From NCBI GenBank assembly GCA_040768925.1, contig JAXGLZ010000003.1:186001-250000 (forward strand): DNA of 64,000 nucleotides, in the 5' to 3' direction. The notes below the pieces were generated by a model. It was given only the letters and a program-made list of their open reading frames with translations, was not told the origin of the DNA and did no database searches. Made by a program: the position numbers and the translations under genes. Position 1 is the stretch's first letter, and each line of letters starts with the position of its first letter. This stretch comes from CALNBC01 sp040768925 (GTDB lineage Bacteria > Bacillota > Clostridia > Christensenellales > CALWSW01). Shown here piece after piece: positions 35,301 to 44,053 of this stretch.

Positions 35301-36260
35301 ATGAACGGACTTTTTGAATTCCCCTTTGTCGCGAAGCCCGACGTCAATGCGATCGACAGCGCGACGCGCGCTTTCGCCGCGAAGAGCTCCTGGTTCTTTG
35401 AGGACATCATCGGCGTCGGCCTGACCAATTTCGTCAATTCGATCAACTGGCTGTTCAACCACATTCCCTGGTTTGTGCTCGTCGCCCTTGTTTTCTTTCT
35501 CGGATGGAAAGCCAGGGGCAGGCTGATCAGCGGCGTCATCTACGCCGCGATGCTGTTCTTCATCGGCGTCGTCGGGCTGTGGGGCCTGATGCTGATGACG
35601 CTGTCGATCGTCGTTGCCAGCGTGATCATCGCCCTGGTGCTGGGGTTCCCCATCGGGATCCTCATTTCCGGCTCTGAGCGCGCAAACAGCATCATGCGCC
35701 CGATTCTGGACACGATGCAGACCATGCCCGTATTCGTCTATCTGATCCCGGCGCTGCTGTTTTTCGGCATGGGCTCCGCCTCCGCGGTCATCGCGACGGT
35801 GATTTACGCCATCGTTCCCGTCATCCGGCTCACCAGCCTGGGCATCCGCCAGGTGGACGCCGAGGTGGTCGAGGCTGCAAGAGCCTTTGGCTCCACCAAA
35901 ATGCAGACCCTCGTCAAGGTGCAGATCCCCCAGGCGATGCCCACCATCATGACCGGCGTCAACCAGACCCTGATGATGGCCATGGCGATGGTCGTCACCT
36001 GTTCGATGATCGGCGCCAGAGGCCTGGGCAACGAGGTGCTGATCGCAGTGAACAGGACCGAGATCGGCCGGGGGCTGATTTCCGGAATTTCTGTCGTCAT
36101 CCTTGCCGTGCTGCTGGACAGGCTGACCCAGGGCTGGTTCGCAAACAAGAATAAGCCCGAACAACAGGAGCGGGGCTGCCGCTTCCCCCTGAAGCTTTTC
36201 AGCAAAAAAGCGGCCGGAAGCGCCAAAAAGGCCGTAAAGGGGGACGAGCAGAATGTCTGA
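35301..36260 (+). CDS. proW: Glycine betaine/proline-type ABC transporter permease
   Basis: The 319-residue protein has an N-terminal amphipathic start and about six membrane helices. The binding-protein-dependent permease signature lies in VVEAARAFGSTKMQTLVKVQIPQAMPTI, given in parts as EAARAFG and QIPQAMPTI. This EAA loop contacts the ATPase. It overlaps the ATPase gene by 8 bp and matches ProW/OpuAB. Confidence 0.9.
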   Translation: MNGLFEFPFVAKPDVNAIDSATRAFAAKSSWFFEDIIGVGLTNFVNSINWLFNHIPWFVLVALVFFLGWKARGRLISGVIYAAMLFFIGVVGLWGLMLMTLSIVVASVIIALVLGFPIGILISGSERANSIMRPILDTMQTMPVFVYLIPALLFFGMGSASAVIATVIYAIVPVIRLTSLGIRQVDAEVVEAARAFGSTKMQTLVKVQIPQAMPTIMTGVNQTLMMAMAMVVTCSMIGARGLGNEVLIAVNRTEIGRGLISGISVVILAVLLDRLTQGWFANKNKPEQQERGCRFPLKLFSKKAAGSAKKAVKGDEQNV

Positions 36261-37437
36261 ACACAGCGAAACCATCATCGAGGTGAAGGGCGTCTCCAAG
36301 CTTTACGGCCCAAACAAGGCGGAAGCGGCAAAAATGATGAGGGCCGGCGCCGAAAAGGACGAGGTTTACAAAAAAACCGGCACCACCGTCGCGCTGTGGG
36401 ACGTCAACCTCAAGGTCAAGCGCGGCGAGATCTTCGTGATCATCGGCCTTTCCGGCTCGGGGAAATCCACCATTGTCCGCTGCCTCAACCGGCTCAACAG
36501 GCCCACGGGCGGCCAGATCCTCTTTGAGGGGAATGACCTGACGAAGCTGGGCGGAAAGGAGCTTCTGGATTTCCGGCGGAGCAAGATTTCGATGGTTTTC
36601 CAGTCCTTTGGGCTGATGAGCCACCGAAACGTGCTGGGAAACGTGGCCTACGGACTCGAAGTCCGGGGAATCCACAAGGAAGAGCGGGAAGAAAAGGCAA
36701 AAGAGGTCATCGCCATGGTCGGCCTGGAAGGCTGGGAAAACCAGTCCTGCGAAAGCCTTTCCGGCGGCATGCGCCAGCGGGTCGGGATCGCCCGGGCCCT
36801 GGCCAGCGACCCGGAAGTGCTGCTGATGGACGAACCTTTTTCCGCCCTGGACCCGCTGGTCAAAAGGGATATGCAGTTCGAGCTCCTTCAGATCCAGCGC
36901 AGGCTGGAAAAGACCGTGGTCTTCATCACCCACGATATCGACGAAGCCTTCAAGCTCGGGGATACCGTGGCGATCATGCGGGACGGCAAGATCATCCAGA
37001 CCGACACCCCCGAAAGGATGAGCGCAAGCCCCGCGGATGATTACGTGCGCCGCTTCATCGAAAGCGCGGACAAATCCAAGGTGCTTTCCGCAAGAAACGT
37101 GATGATCACCCCGGCAAGCATCATCAGGATTTCCGACTCCCCCGCCTTCGCCCTCGGGGAAATGCGGAAAAACGGCCTTTCGACCGTTTACGTCGTGGAC
37201 GACAAGCTGCGTCTTCGCGGGATCCTCACGATCTATGAGGCCCTGCGCGCTCACAACGAGAAGCTGGCCGTGGCGGAAGTCATGCAAAAGGATATTCCCG
37301 TCTGCCAGCCCGATTCCCTTGTGGCGGAGATCATGCCCGCGGCGGCGGTAGCAAGCTACCCCATCGCCGTGGTGGACGGCGAAAAGCGCCTGATGGGCAT
37401 CGTCACCAAGGCGAACGTGCTCGCTTCCCTGATCTGA
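36253..37437 (+). CDS. proV: Glycine betaine/proline-type ABC transporter ATP-binding protein with CBS domains
   Basis: The 394-residue protein has Walker A GLSGSGKST, signature LSGGMRQRVGIARAL and Walker B LLMDEPFSALDP, preceded by the ProV-type N-terminal segment (NKAEAAKMMRAGAEKDEVYKKTG, about residues 14-40). The last 120 residues form two CBS domains. In OpuA these sense ionic strength or cyclic-di-AMP and gate transport, so osmotic control is likely here but not shown. Confidence 0.92.
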   Translation: MSEHSETIIEVKGVSKLYGPNKAEAAKMMRAGAEKDEVYKKTGTTVALWDVNLKVKRGEIFVIIGLSGSGKSTIVRCLNRLNRPTGGQILFEGNDLTKLGGKELLDFRRSKISMVFQSFGLMSHRNVLGNVAYGLEVRGIHKEEREEKAKEVIAMVGLEGWENQSCESLSGGMRQRVGIARALASDPEVLLMDEPFSALDPLVKRDMQFELLQIQRRLEKTVVFITHDIDEAFKLGDTVAIMRDGKIIQTDTPERMSASPADDYVRRFIESADKSKVLSARNVMITPASIIRISDSPAFALGEMRKNGLSTVYVVDDKLRLRGILTIYEALRAHNEKLAVAEVMQKDIPVCQPDSLVAEIMPAAAVASYPIAVVDGEKRLMGIVTKANVLASLI

Positions 37438-37468
37438 CCCGCGCCGCCTGATTGTTGCCGCGGCGCAA

Positions 37469-37505
37469 AGCGAAAGAGCCGGCTTTTTAAGCCGGCTCTT
37501 TCGCT
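37469..37505. terminator. Terminator of the compatible-solute operon
   Basis: AGCGAAAGAGCCGGCTT pairs with AAGCCGGCTCTTTCGCT in a near-perfect 17-bp stem with a TT-rich loop, 32 bp after the ATPase gene. Confidence 0.75.
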
Positions 37506-37518
37506 CAGACTGTCGAAA

Positions 37519-37722
37519 AACCCTCTACCCCGGGGTTTCAGGGGCCGAAGCCCCTGCGCTTCAATCAGTTTTGACGTACTATTTCGGCTATCAATAGCCG
37601 AATTTCCCTGGGCTGGAATCACGGATTCCGGTATTTCATCAAGGACTGATGTCGGCTGCGCCGGCAACCTTGCGAAGCGAATAACCTTCCGGCGAAGCGG
37701 TCCTCAGGCCTTTTTTGGCGCC
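37519..37722. repeat. Modular palindromic intergenic repeat, copy B
   Basis: This stretch shares modules with 16597-16879: GGGGTTTCAGGGGCCGAAGCCCC, the palindrome CTGGAATC-ACG-GATTCCGG (37613-37631), TTCATCA followed by TGTCGGCTGCGCCG, GCGAAGCGAA and GGCGAAGCGG. The hairpin TTCGGCTATCAATAGCCGAA lies before the palindrome here, while its counterpart in copy A lies after it. It sits between two terminators of convergent operons and has no coding potential. Confidence 0.8.
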
Positions 37723-37723
37723 A

Positions 37724-37761
37724 AAGCAAAAGGGCCGGCTAAAAAGCTGGCCCTTTTGCTT
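37724..37761. terminator. Terminator of the ferredoxin-cupin-ferredoxin operon
   Basis: AAGCAAAAGGGCCGGCT pairs with AGCTGGCCCTTTTGCTT around a short A-rich loop, 20 bp past the small ferredoxin stop. It is symmetrical and may act in both directions. Confidence 0.8.
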
Positions 37762-37780
37762 TTGGGCAACGCGCCGGCGC

Positions 37781-37969
37781 TCAGTCTTTTGTGCTGATTA
37801 CGCCCACCGGGCAGCCGTCCGCCGCTTCGGCGGCGCAGTCTTCCTGGTTTTCATCCGGCTGGGCGTATACTTCCGCCTTGCCGTCGTCGTCCATCCGGAA
37901 AATTTCCGGGCAGGTTGCGGCGCAAAGCCCGCACCCGATGCATCCGTCCCTGTCTATTTCCACTTTCAT
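37781..37969 (-). CDS. Small single-cluster [4Fe-4S] ferredoxin
   Basis: The 62-residue protein has one CIGCGLCAATCPE motif at the N-terminus and a distant Cys-Pro near the C-terminus (DGCPVGVI), giving four ligands for a single [4Fe-4S] cluster. An acidic region between them is typical of monocluster electron carriers. It is last in a three-gene unit with a cupin and a larger ferredoxin. Confidence 0.9.
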   Translation of the reverse strand: MKVEIDRDGCIGCGLCAATCPEIFRMDDDGKAEVYAQPDENQEDCAAEAADGCPVGVISTKD

Positions 37970-37998
37970 CTTTCTGGCCTTCCTTTTTTGTTTTTTCT

Positions 37999-38340
37999 TT
38001 ATGACTTAAAAACAACCGTCAACTGCATTTTGAACGGTTCACAGCCAAAAACCGCGTGGGGTTTTCTTGCGGGCATGACGAGGGACTCGCCCTCTTCGAG
38101 TATATACTCTTTCCCGTCCACTGTAAACAGGCCCTTGCCGCTCAGAACCGTCACCAGCGCGTCTCCGCCGGATTCGTGGGAGCTGATTTCCTCCCCCTTG
38201 TCGAACGCAAAAAGGGTGACGCTCACCGCCCGGTTCTGCACCAGGGTTTTGCTGACCACCTGGCCGGGCAGGATCTCCACCAGTTCGGCAAGCTTCAGCT
38301 TTTTCTCGGATTCGATGTTTTTAAGGACCTTTTCCGCCAT
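37999..38340 (-). CDS. Cupin domain protein
   Basis: The 113-residue protein has a cupin barrel with SHESGGDALVTVLSGKGLFTVDGKEYILEEGESLVMPARKPHAV, cited here as SHESGGDALV and MPARKPHAV. The metal-binding His and Glu positions of the two cupin motifs are partly present. The first 30 residues are helical. Small cupins of this type are common beside redox genes in anaerobes and have no fixed function. It lies between two ferredoxin genes, so a redox or stress role is possible. Confidence 0.8.
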   Translation of the reverse strand: MAEKVLKNIESEKKLKLAELVEILPGQVVSKTLVQNRAVSVTLFAFDKGEEISSHESGGDALVTVLSGKGLFTVDGKEYILEEGESLVMPARKPHAVFGCEPFKMQLTVVFKS

Positions 38341-38351
38341 TACCTTTCCCC

Positions 38352-39059
38352 CTATTCTTCGATTGCTATTCCGTCTCTGGTGATTACCGCCACCTGCCAG
38401 GGGATGGTTTTCCCGCTGGCGGCCAGCGCCTGCCTTACGGCCTTTTCGATCCCCGCGCAGCAGGGAACCTCCATCCGCACCACCTTGACGCTTTTAATAT
38501 CATTGTTTTTTATTATTTCCGCAAGCTTTTCCGAATAATCGGTTTTGTCCAGCTTGGGACAGCCGATCAGGGTGATCCGGTTCCTGATGAACTTTTTGTG
38601 GAAAGCGGCATAGGCGTATGCCGTGCAGTCCGCCGCGATCAAAAGGTCCGCGCCGTCAAAATACGGGGCGTTGATCGGAACGAGCCTGATCTGCACAGGC
38701 CACTGGCCGAGTTCGCTCTGCCGGGAACCGAATTCTTCATGCTCGGACGCGCTTTTCCTTTTCCCGATACTCATGGCCTTGTTCATGATGGAACAGGCGG
38801 ACGAGGGGCAGCCCACGGTTTTTTTTGCCGCGTTTTGCAGCACGGCTTCCTTGTCGAAGGCGGCGGCTTCCCTTTCCACAAAGCTGATCGCCCCCGTCGG
38901 GCAAACGGGCAGGCAGTTCCCCAGGCCGTCGCAATAATCGTCCCGCAAAAGCTTCGCCTTCCCTTCGATCATTCCGATCGCCCCTTCGTGGCAGGCCGCG
39001 GCGCAAAGGCCGCACCCGTTGCATTTTTCTTCGTCTATGTGAATAATCCTGCGTAACAT
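38352..39059 (-). CDS. Ferredoxin-domain protein with two [4Fe-4S] motifs and a Cys-containing C-terminal domain
   Basis: The 235-residue protein begins with two ferredoxin motifs (CNGCGLCAAACHEG and CDGLGNCLPVCPTG). The second has lost the usual CxxC spacing (CDGLGNC), so one cluster may be altered. The C-terminal domain (about residues 120-225) has LIAADCTAYAYAAFHKKFI, IGCPKLDKTDYSEKL and EVPCCAGIEKAV with conserved Cys. This pattern occurs in clostridial 4Fe-4S proteins linked to hydrogenase or hybrid-cluster genes. No function is assigned. It is the first gene of the unit. Confidence 0.75.
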   Translation of the reverse strand: MLRRIIHIDEEKCNGCGLCAAACHEGAIGMIEGKAKLLRDDYCDGLGNCLPVCPTGAISFVEREAAAFDKEAVLQNAAKKTVGCPSSACSIMNKAMSIGKRKSASEHEEFGSRQSELGQWPVQIRLVPINAPYFDGADLLIAADCTAYAYAAFHKKFIRNRITLIGCPKLDKTDYSEKLAEIIKNNDIKSVKVVRMEVPCCAGIEKAVRQALAASGKTIPWQVAVITRDGIAIEE

Positions 39060-39130
39060 GATGTTGTCTTTTCAAAAGCCTTTCTTGTTATCTTGATCAG
39101 ATTATACTATATTCTTCTTAAGCAGAGCTA

Positions 39131-39145
39131 TTGTTTTTACAACAA
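39131..39145 (+). promoter_or_regulatory. Dyad near the Crp/Fnr gene start, candidate operator
   Basis: TTGTT-TTTAC-AACAA is a perfect 5-5-5 inverted repeat between the divergent ferredoxin operon and the Crp/Fnr gene. FNR-family boxes often have a TTG..CAA form, so it may be a binding site. It overlaps the region just before the ribosome site. Confidence 0.35.
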
Positions 39146-39156
39146 AAGAGGTGCCA

Positions 39157-39831
39157 ATGAAAGGATATTTGCCCGTTTTCAGCGATTCCCTTCTTTTTCG
39201 CGGAATCAGCCAAGATGATTTGCCCCGCATGCTGAACTGCCTGAACGCCCGCAGGACCCGCCACAGCAGGCAGGACCTCATCCTCCGCGAGGGCGAAAAA
39301 ATCTCGGAGCTGGGCTTTGTTCTCTTTGGGCAGGCCCAGGTCACCAAGGACGATTACATGGGCAACCGCACGATTTTTGCGGACATCCTCCCGGGGGACG
39401 TTTTTGCCGAAGCCTACGCTTTTCGCAAAGAGCTGCCTGTGCCGATCAACGTTATCAGCATAACCGAAAGCGAAATACTCTGGCTGGACTGCGGGCGGAT
39501 CACGGGGATCTGCTCGAAGGTCTGCAATTTTCACACGAAGCTGGTCGAAAACCTGCTTTTCATCATGGCTTCCAAAAATATCCTGCTGAATCGGAAAATT
39601 GAGCATATCTCCAAAAGAACAACGCGGGAAAAACTGCTTGCCTATCTTTCCGACCAGGCCTTTTTGCAGGGTTCCCGGGCGTTCAGCATTCCCTTCAACC
39701 GCCAGGAACTGGCCGATTACCTTTGCGTGGACAGGAGCGCGATGTCCAGCGAGCTGAGCAAACTGCAATCCGAAGGGATCATCCGATACAAGCTGAACCA
39801 CTTCGCTTTTTTGAACATGCCGCCAAGATAG
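39157..39831 (+). CDS. Crp/Fnr-family transcriptional regulator
   Basis: The 224-residue protein has an N-terminal cyclic-nucleotide-binding-like barrel (about residues 25-115, with LREGEKISELGFVLFGQAQV and ADILPGDVFAEAYAF), a long dimerisation helix and a C-terminal winged helix (FNRQELADYLCVDRSAMSSELSKLQSEGII). Cys residues are present (CGRITGICSKVC), but not in the four-Cys N-terminal arrangement of oxygen-sensing FNR. It may be related to the HcpR-type regulators that control ferredoxins and hybrid-cluster genes. ATG 39157 fits the GAGG site; the GTG at 39151 is the alternative. Confidence 0.85.
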   Translation: MKGYLPVFSDSLLFRGISQDDLPRMLNCLNARRTRHSRQDLILREGEKISELGFVLFGQAQVTKDDYMGNRTIFADILPGDVFAEAYAFRKELPVPINVISITESEILWLDCGRITGICSKVCNFHTKLVENLLFIMASKNILLNRKIEHISKRTTREKLLAYLSDQAFLQGSRAFSIPFNRQELADYLCVDRSAMSSELSKLQSEGIIRYKLNHFAFLNMPPR

Positions 39832-39937
39832 CCGCTCCCCGCGCGTTCGGCCCGTCTGCCTTTTCTTTTTTTACAGGATCGCTGTTCAATATCAGCCAAT
39901 CGGCCGTTTGCCGGGTTTCAAACCGCATCCGGCAGAA

Positions 39938-39979
39938 AAAAGCCCTGATCAAGGCAAAGCGCCTTGGATAAGGGCTTTT
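39938..39979 (+). terminator. Terminator of the Crp/Fnr gene
   Basis: AAAGCCCT pairs with AGGGCTTT, with an inner CAAGGC/GCCTTG stem, followed by TTTTG. Confidence 0.75.
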
Positions 39980-40084
39980 GTGATTGCTCCTCAAATCCCG
40001 GATCGCCGTCCATGCATCCCTGCGCCGGCCTTCGATTTTGCCGGCCGGTTTCCTTTGTGTGCAGCCGGCCGATCCCCTGACGGC

Positions 40085-40113
40085 ACATAGTTTTGAAAAA
40101 GCGGTACATACTA
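40085..40113 (+). promoter_or_regulatory. Candidate sigma-G promoter of the ger operon
   Basis: CATACTA (40107-40113) fits the sigma-G -10 consensus CATnnTA. ACATA (40085-40089) lies 17 bp upstream and matches four of five -35 positions. GerA-type operons are forespore genes under sigma-G in Bacillus, so the location supports it. Confidence 0.5.
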
Positions 40114-40147
40114 CCAATCAACAACGCAAGAAAGGAACTTCCGCTTT

Positions 40148-41764
40148 ATGCTTCTGGGATTCCTGGCGCGCAAACTGCGCTACATGAACAATTCCAGGCG
40201 TCATGACGACAACCGCGGCAGCGGCGAAGAGCAACGGCAGCCAGAGATCGGGGAATCGCTTTCGAAGAACCTTGAGGAACTCAGGCAATTGCTGGGGAAT
40301 GACAGCGATCTGAAGGTCCATTTTTTCCGTTTTGGCGAGAACGGCTGTTTTTCCGGTGTTCTTGTGTATTTCGACGGGCTGGTCAACAGCGGCTTCCTCT
40401 CGGATTCCATCCTCCGGCCCATCGTAAACTGGAAGCCGGAAATCGCCCGCAAACCCCTTGAAAAAGACCTTGCCGAAACCCTTGGCCAGGAGGTCATGTA
40501 TGCCGCGGATACCCTGTCCGTCCAAACCGTCGGCGAACTCGCGGGCGGATGCCTTTCCGGCGATGTGGCACTGCTGATCAACGGCTGCGCAACGGGATTG
40601 GTCGTCAGCGCCAAGGGCTGGGACAAGCGAAGCGTGACGGAGCCGCCTTCGGAATCGGTCGTCCGGGGGCCCAGGGAGGGCTTCACCGAAAACCTGCGCA
40701 CAAACACCGCGCTGATCCGGCGCAAAATCAAGAGCGGGCAGCTCCGCGCCGATATGCTCACCGTCGGCAGGAAGACCAAAACAAGCGTGTGCATCATGTA
40801 TCTTGAGGGCGTGGCCAATATCAAAGTGATCGACGAGGTGAAATTCAGGATCAGCGGGTTGGACATCGACTCCATTCTCGATTCGGGAAACATCGAGGAA
40901 TACATCGAAGACGCGCCGTTTTCCCCTTTTCCGACGGTCGGATACAGTGAAAAGCCGGACGTCATCGCGTCACGGGTGCTGGAAGGCCGCGTCGCCATCG
41001 TCGTGGACGGGACCCCGTTTGTGCTGACCGCGCCGATGCTGTTTGTCGAAAGCTTTCAAACAGCGGAGGATTACTACACGCGCACGATTTACGCGAACCT
41101 CATTCGAATGCTGCGCTATCTGGCTTTTTTTCTCTCCGTGTTTGCCCCCGCCATCTATATTGCCCTGACCGGTTATCATCAGGAGCTGATCCCCACAACG
41201 CTGCTGTTTACCATCGCGAACGCCCGGGAGGGCACGCCCTTTCCGGTGTTTCTGGAAGCGACGATCATGGTATTTGCATACGAGATTGTGCGCGAAGGAG
41301 GAATCCGCCTTCCGCACCCCGTGGGCCAGGCGATCAGCATCGTCGGCGCGCTCATTATGGGCGACGCTGCGGTTTCCGCCGGGATCGTCGGCGCACCGAT
41401 CGTCATAGCCGTCGCCATCACCGCGGTGGCGGGCTTTCTTGTGCCGACGCAGAATGATTCGGGCTCCATCCTGCGCGTCATCATGATGATCCTTTCGGCA
41501 GGCGCGGGTTTTTACGGCTTGTCTTTGGGATTTTTGGCGATCCTGATACACCTTTCCACCTTAAGCTCCTTCGGCGTGCCGTATTTTGACGGCTTTGCCC
41601 CATCCAGAAACCTGCAGGATTCGCTCATCCGGATGCCCCTGTGGTCCATGGTCAAAAGGCCGAAATACATCGCCAAGGGCGATACCACCCGGCGCAAATA
41701 CTTCGTTCCCCCGTTAAGGCCCTACGCTTTGGAGGACGACGATGATCTGGAGGAGGAATCATGA
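40148..41764 (+). CDS. Spore germination receptor subunit A (GerA family)
   Basis: The 538-residue protein has a hydrophilic N-terminal domain (about residues 1-300), followed by the GerA membrane region with helices from about 320 to 490 and the family blocks AVDGTPFVLTAPMLFVESFQ-like (VDGTPFVLTAPMLFVESFQ), PVFLEATIMVFAYEIVREGGIRLP and GQAISIVGALIMGDAAVSAG. It should sit in the spore inner membrane and form the receptor with the GerB and GerC proteins. It overlaps the GerC gene by 4 bp. ATG 40148 follows AAAGGAA. Confidence 0.93.
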   Translation: MLLGFLARKLRYMNNSRRHDDNRGSGEEQRQPEIGESLSKNLEELRQLLGNDSDLKVHFFRFGENGCFSGVLVYFDGLVNSGFLSDSILRPIVNWKPEIARKPLEKDLAETLGQEVMYAADTLSVQTVGELAGGCLSGDVALLINGCATGLVVSAKGWDKRSVTEPPSESVVRGPREGFTENLRTNTALIRRKIKSGQLRADMLTVGRKTKTSVCIMYLEGVANIKVIDEVKFRISGLDIDSILDSGNIEEYIEDAPFSPFPTVGYSEKPDVIASRVLEGRVAIVVDGTPFVLTAPMLFVESFQTAEDYYTRTIYANLIRMLRYLAFFLSVFAPAIYIALTGYHQELIPTTLLFTIANAREGTPFPVFLEATIMVFAYEIVREGGIRLPHPVGQAISIVGALIMGDAAVSAGIVGAPIVIAVAITAVAGFLVPTQNDSGSILRVIMMILSAGAGFYGLSLGFLAILIHLSTLSSFGVPYFDGFAPSRNLQDSLIRMPLWSMVKRPKYIAKGDTTRRKYFVPPLRPYALEDDDDLEEES

Positions 41765-42951
41765 CCAAAAGGACGTTGACGCGCGGGGTCCTCCTTCCCC
41801 TGGCGCTGGTCTTTCTTGCCTTATTCCTTGCCGGCTGCTGGGGGGAAAACGAGCTTGACTCCCTTTTCATCGTTACGGGCGTCGGCCTGGATTCCTCGGA
41901 TGATCCGGAAAAGATGAACATCACCTTTCAGGTTGCCAAAACCCAGTCCGGCCCGGCCAGCGGCTCCGGCGACGCCAGCTCCACGGAAAGCGCGACCATC
42001 TTGCTGAAGACGAAACGGGGGACGGTTGCGGAGGGGATCGCGGACTTCAACCGCGACAGCAGCCGGAAGATCTTCATCCAGCACAACCAGGTCATACTGA
42101 TCGGCTCTTCCCTTGCCGAAGAAGGGATCAGCGACAGGATCGATCTTTTTGTCCGGGATGAGGAAACACGCATGGAAGTTCCCATCGTGATCGTTGACGG
42201 AGAAGCCGAAGGGGTTCTTGCCGTCGAGATGGATCAGGACAAGATCTCCGGGCTTTTTCTGTCGCACGTTATGGAGCGGCAGGGTTCCGTCTCCAACCAA
42301 TACCGGACCCGGCTGCTGGATTTTGCTTCGAGGATTATCGACGAAAGTTCATCCCCCGTCGCGCCGATCGCCCAGGTCGTCAAGATCATGGACAAGGACG
42401 AAATCCTGATAACCGGAATGGCGGTTTTCAAGGACGACAAGCTGATCGGCCGCCTGACCAACGATGAAACCCTGGGTTACATATGGACCATGGGAGGCGT
42501 TAAAAACAGCAGCGTCGCCGCGGAGGATGACGCCGGCAAAGCCGTTTTCATCATCGACGAACTCAACAGCAAAAGAACGCTTGCCCTGAGGGAAGACGGC
42601 GGCGTCGGGGTGAAAATATCCGTGGACGCGCTGCTGTCCGTCAACGAACTGAGCGGATTCAGCGAAATGGCCTCCCTTGAGCTGATCAACCATCTGATCG
42701 AGCTTTCCCAGGATACGATCAGGCAAAGGATCGCGGATACTTTTGAAACCGCGCGGAACATGAAAGCGGACATCTATGAATTCGGCGTTTCGGCGCACCG
42801 CAAGTTCCCGAAAGAATGGCGGCAAATGAGCGACCGGTGGGATGATTATTTTGCCGGCATCGAATTCGAAGTGGAGGTAAAAGCCCGCATTCCCAGCACC
42901 GGAAAGGTCATAAAATCGCTGCAAATGGAGGAGGACAGCCATGACTATTGA
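41761..42951 (+). CDS. Spore germination lipoprotein (Ger(x)C family)
   Basis: The 396-residue protein has a lipoprotein signal ending in LFLAGC and the family start WGENELDSLFIVTGVGLD. Three-domain Ger(x)C architecture follows, with FNRDSSRKIFIQHNQVILIG and the C-terminal GVSAHRKFPKEWRQMSDRW-like block. It is the outer-leaflet subunit of the germinant receptor. It overlaps the GerA gene by 4 bp and the permease gene by 11 bp. Confidence 0.93.
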   Translation: MTKRTLTRGVLLPLALVFLALFLAGCWGENELDSLFIVTGVGLDSSDDPEKMNITFQVAKTQSGPASGSGDASSTESATILLKTKRGTVAEGIADFNRDSSRKIFIQHNQVILIGSSLAEEGISDRIDLFVRDEETRMEVPIVIVDGEAEGVLAVEMDQDKISGLFLSHVMERQGSVSNQYRTRLLDFASRIIDESSSPVAPIAQVVKIMDKDEILITGMAVFKDDKLIGRLTNDETLGYIWTMGGVKNSSVAAEDDAGKAVFIIDELNSKRTLALREDGGVGVKISVDALLSVNELSGFSEMASLELINHLIELSQDTIRQRIADTFETARNMKADIYEFGVSAHRKFPKEWRQMSDRWDDYFAGIEFEVEVKARIPSTGKVIKSLQMEEDSHDY

Positions 42952-44050
42952 CAAGGGGCGCATTTCAGGCACCCGTTTTATGCTGACGATTGCCTGCTTC
43001 ATCCAGGCGTCGTCGCTGCTTACGGCCTTCCTCACGGCGATCAGCCTTCAGGATTCCTGGATCGTGGTGCTGATCGGAATCGTGTTCTGCCTGTCTTTGG
43101 TATGGATGTACAGGGAGCTGATGCTCACGTTCCCCGGCAAGAACCTGATCCAGATGCTTGAGGAGGTCTACGGCAAGGTTGCGGGCAAAATCCTGGGCGC
43201 GGCTTATCTGTGGCACTTCATGACGCTGGCGTCGCTCAACCTGATGGATATGGGCGAAACAACACAGCTTGCCATCATGGGGGAGATGCCCATTCTTGCC
43301 CTGGTGATCATGTGCGCCCTGGTCTGCGCTTACGCGGTGCGCCACGGCATAAAAACCGTCACCTGGCCCAGCACACTGTTTACCTTCACCACCATACCGA
43401 TCATCATTGCGACGCTGCTGCTTACCGCCAACCAGATGGACTATCAAAACCTTTTCCCCATGATAGATCAGCCTGCGATCAATTATATCCAGGGGGTGCA
43501 TATCATTGCCACGATCCCCTTTGGCGAGCTCGTCATCATCACCATGCTGAACCCCAATGTCAAGCTGACCCGGAAGGATTCAAAAAAATACATGTTCGGC
43601 GGGTTCATGCTGGGCGCCGTTACCCTGTTCATCGTGGTGCTGCGGGACATCGCCGTGCTGGGAAACACGATCCATCTCTTCGCCCAGCCGTCGCTCATAA
43701 CCTTGAGGATGGTCCGCCTTGGCGAGGCGTTCAGCCGCGTGGAGATCCTGTTCGCGATCGTGCTGATCATGCTGCTGTTTTATAAGATCACCATGCTTTA
43801 TTATGTTTCGGTGCTGTGCGTCGCGCAGCTTTTTGAAGCAAAAAACTACCGCCGCCTTGTGGCGGTCACCGGCGCGCTGATCATCGCTTACGGGCTGACC
43901 CTTTATCCGAACATGGTGGAGCATGTCAAATCCGGGCAGAACACCACCCCCATCATATGGACTTTTTTTGAGATGATCGTGCCTTTGGTGACGCTGATCA
44001 TCGCCAAGGCGCGAAAGCTTCCCGCTGCGGCAAAGGCAAAGGAGGCCTAG
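42941..44050 (+). CDS. Spore germination permease (GerB family)
   Basis: The 369-residue protein has about ten membrane helices and belongs to the amino-acid/polyamine/organocation-like GerB family (SGTRFMLTIACFIQASSLLTAF, LNLMDMGETTQLAIMGEMP). In known receptors this subunit binds the germinant. The ligand cannot be told. It overlaps the upstream GerC gene by 11 bp. Confidence 0.92.
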   Translation: MTIDKGRISGTRFMLTIACFIQASSLLTAFLTAISLQDSWIVVLIGIVFCLSLVWMYRELMLTFPGKNLIQMLEEVYGKVAGKILGAAYLWHFMTLASLNLMDMGETTQLAIMGEMPILALVIMCALVCAYAVRHGIKTVTWPSTLFTFTTIPIIIATLLLTANQMDYQNLFPMIDQPAINYIQGVHIIATIPFGELVIITMLNPNVKLTRKDSKKYMFGGFMLGAVTLFIVVLRDIAVLGNTIHLFAQPSLITLRMVRLGEAFSRVEILFAIVLIMLLFYKITMLYYVSVLCVAQLFEAKNYRRLVAVTGALIIAYGLTLYPNMVEHVKSGQNTTPIIWTFFEMIVPLVTLIIAKARKLPAAAKAKEA

Positions 44051-44053
44051 GGC

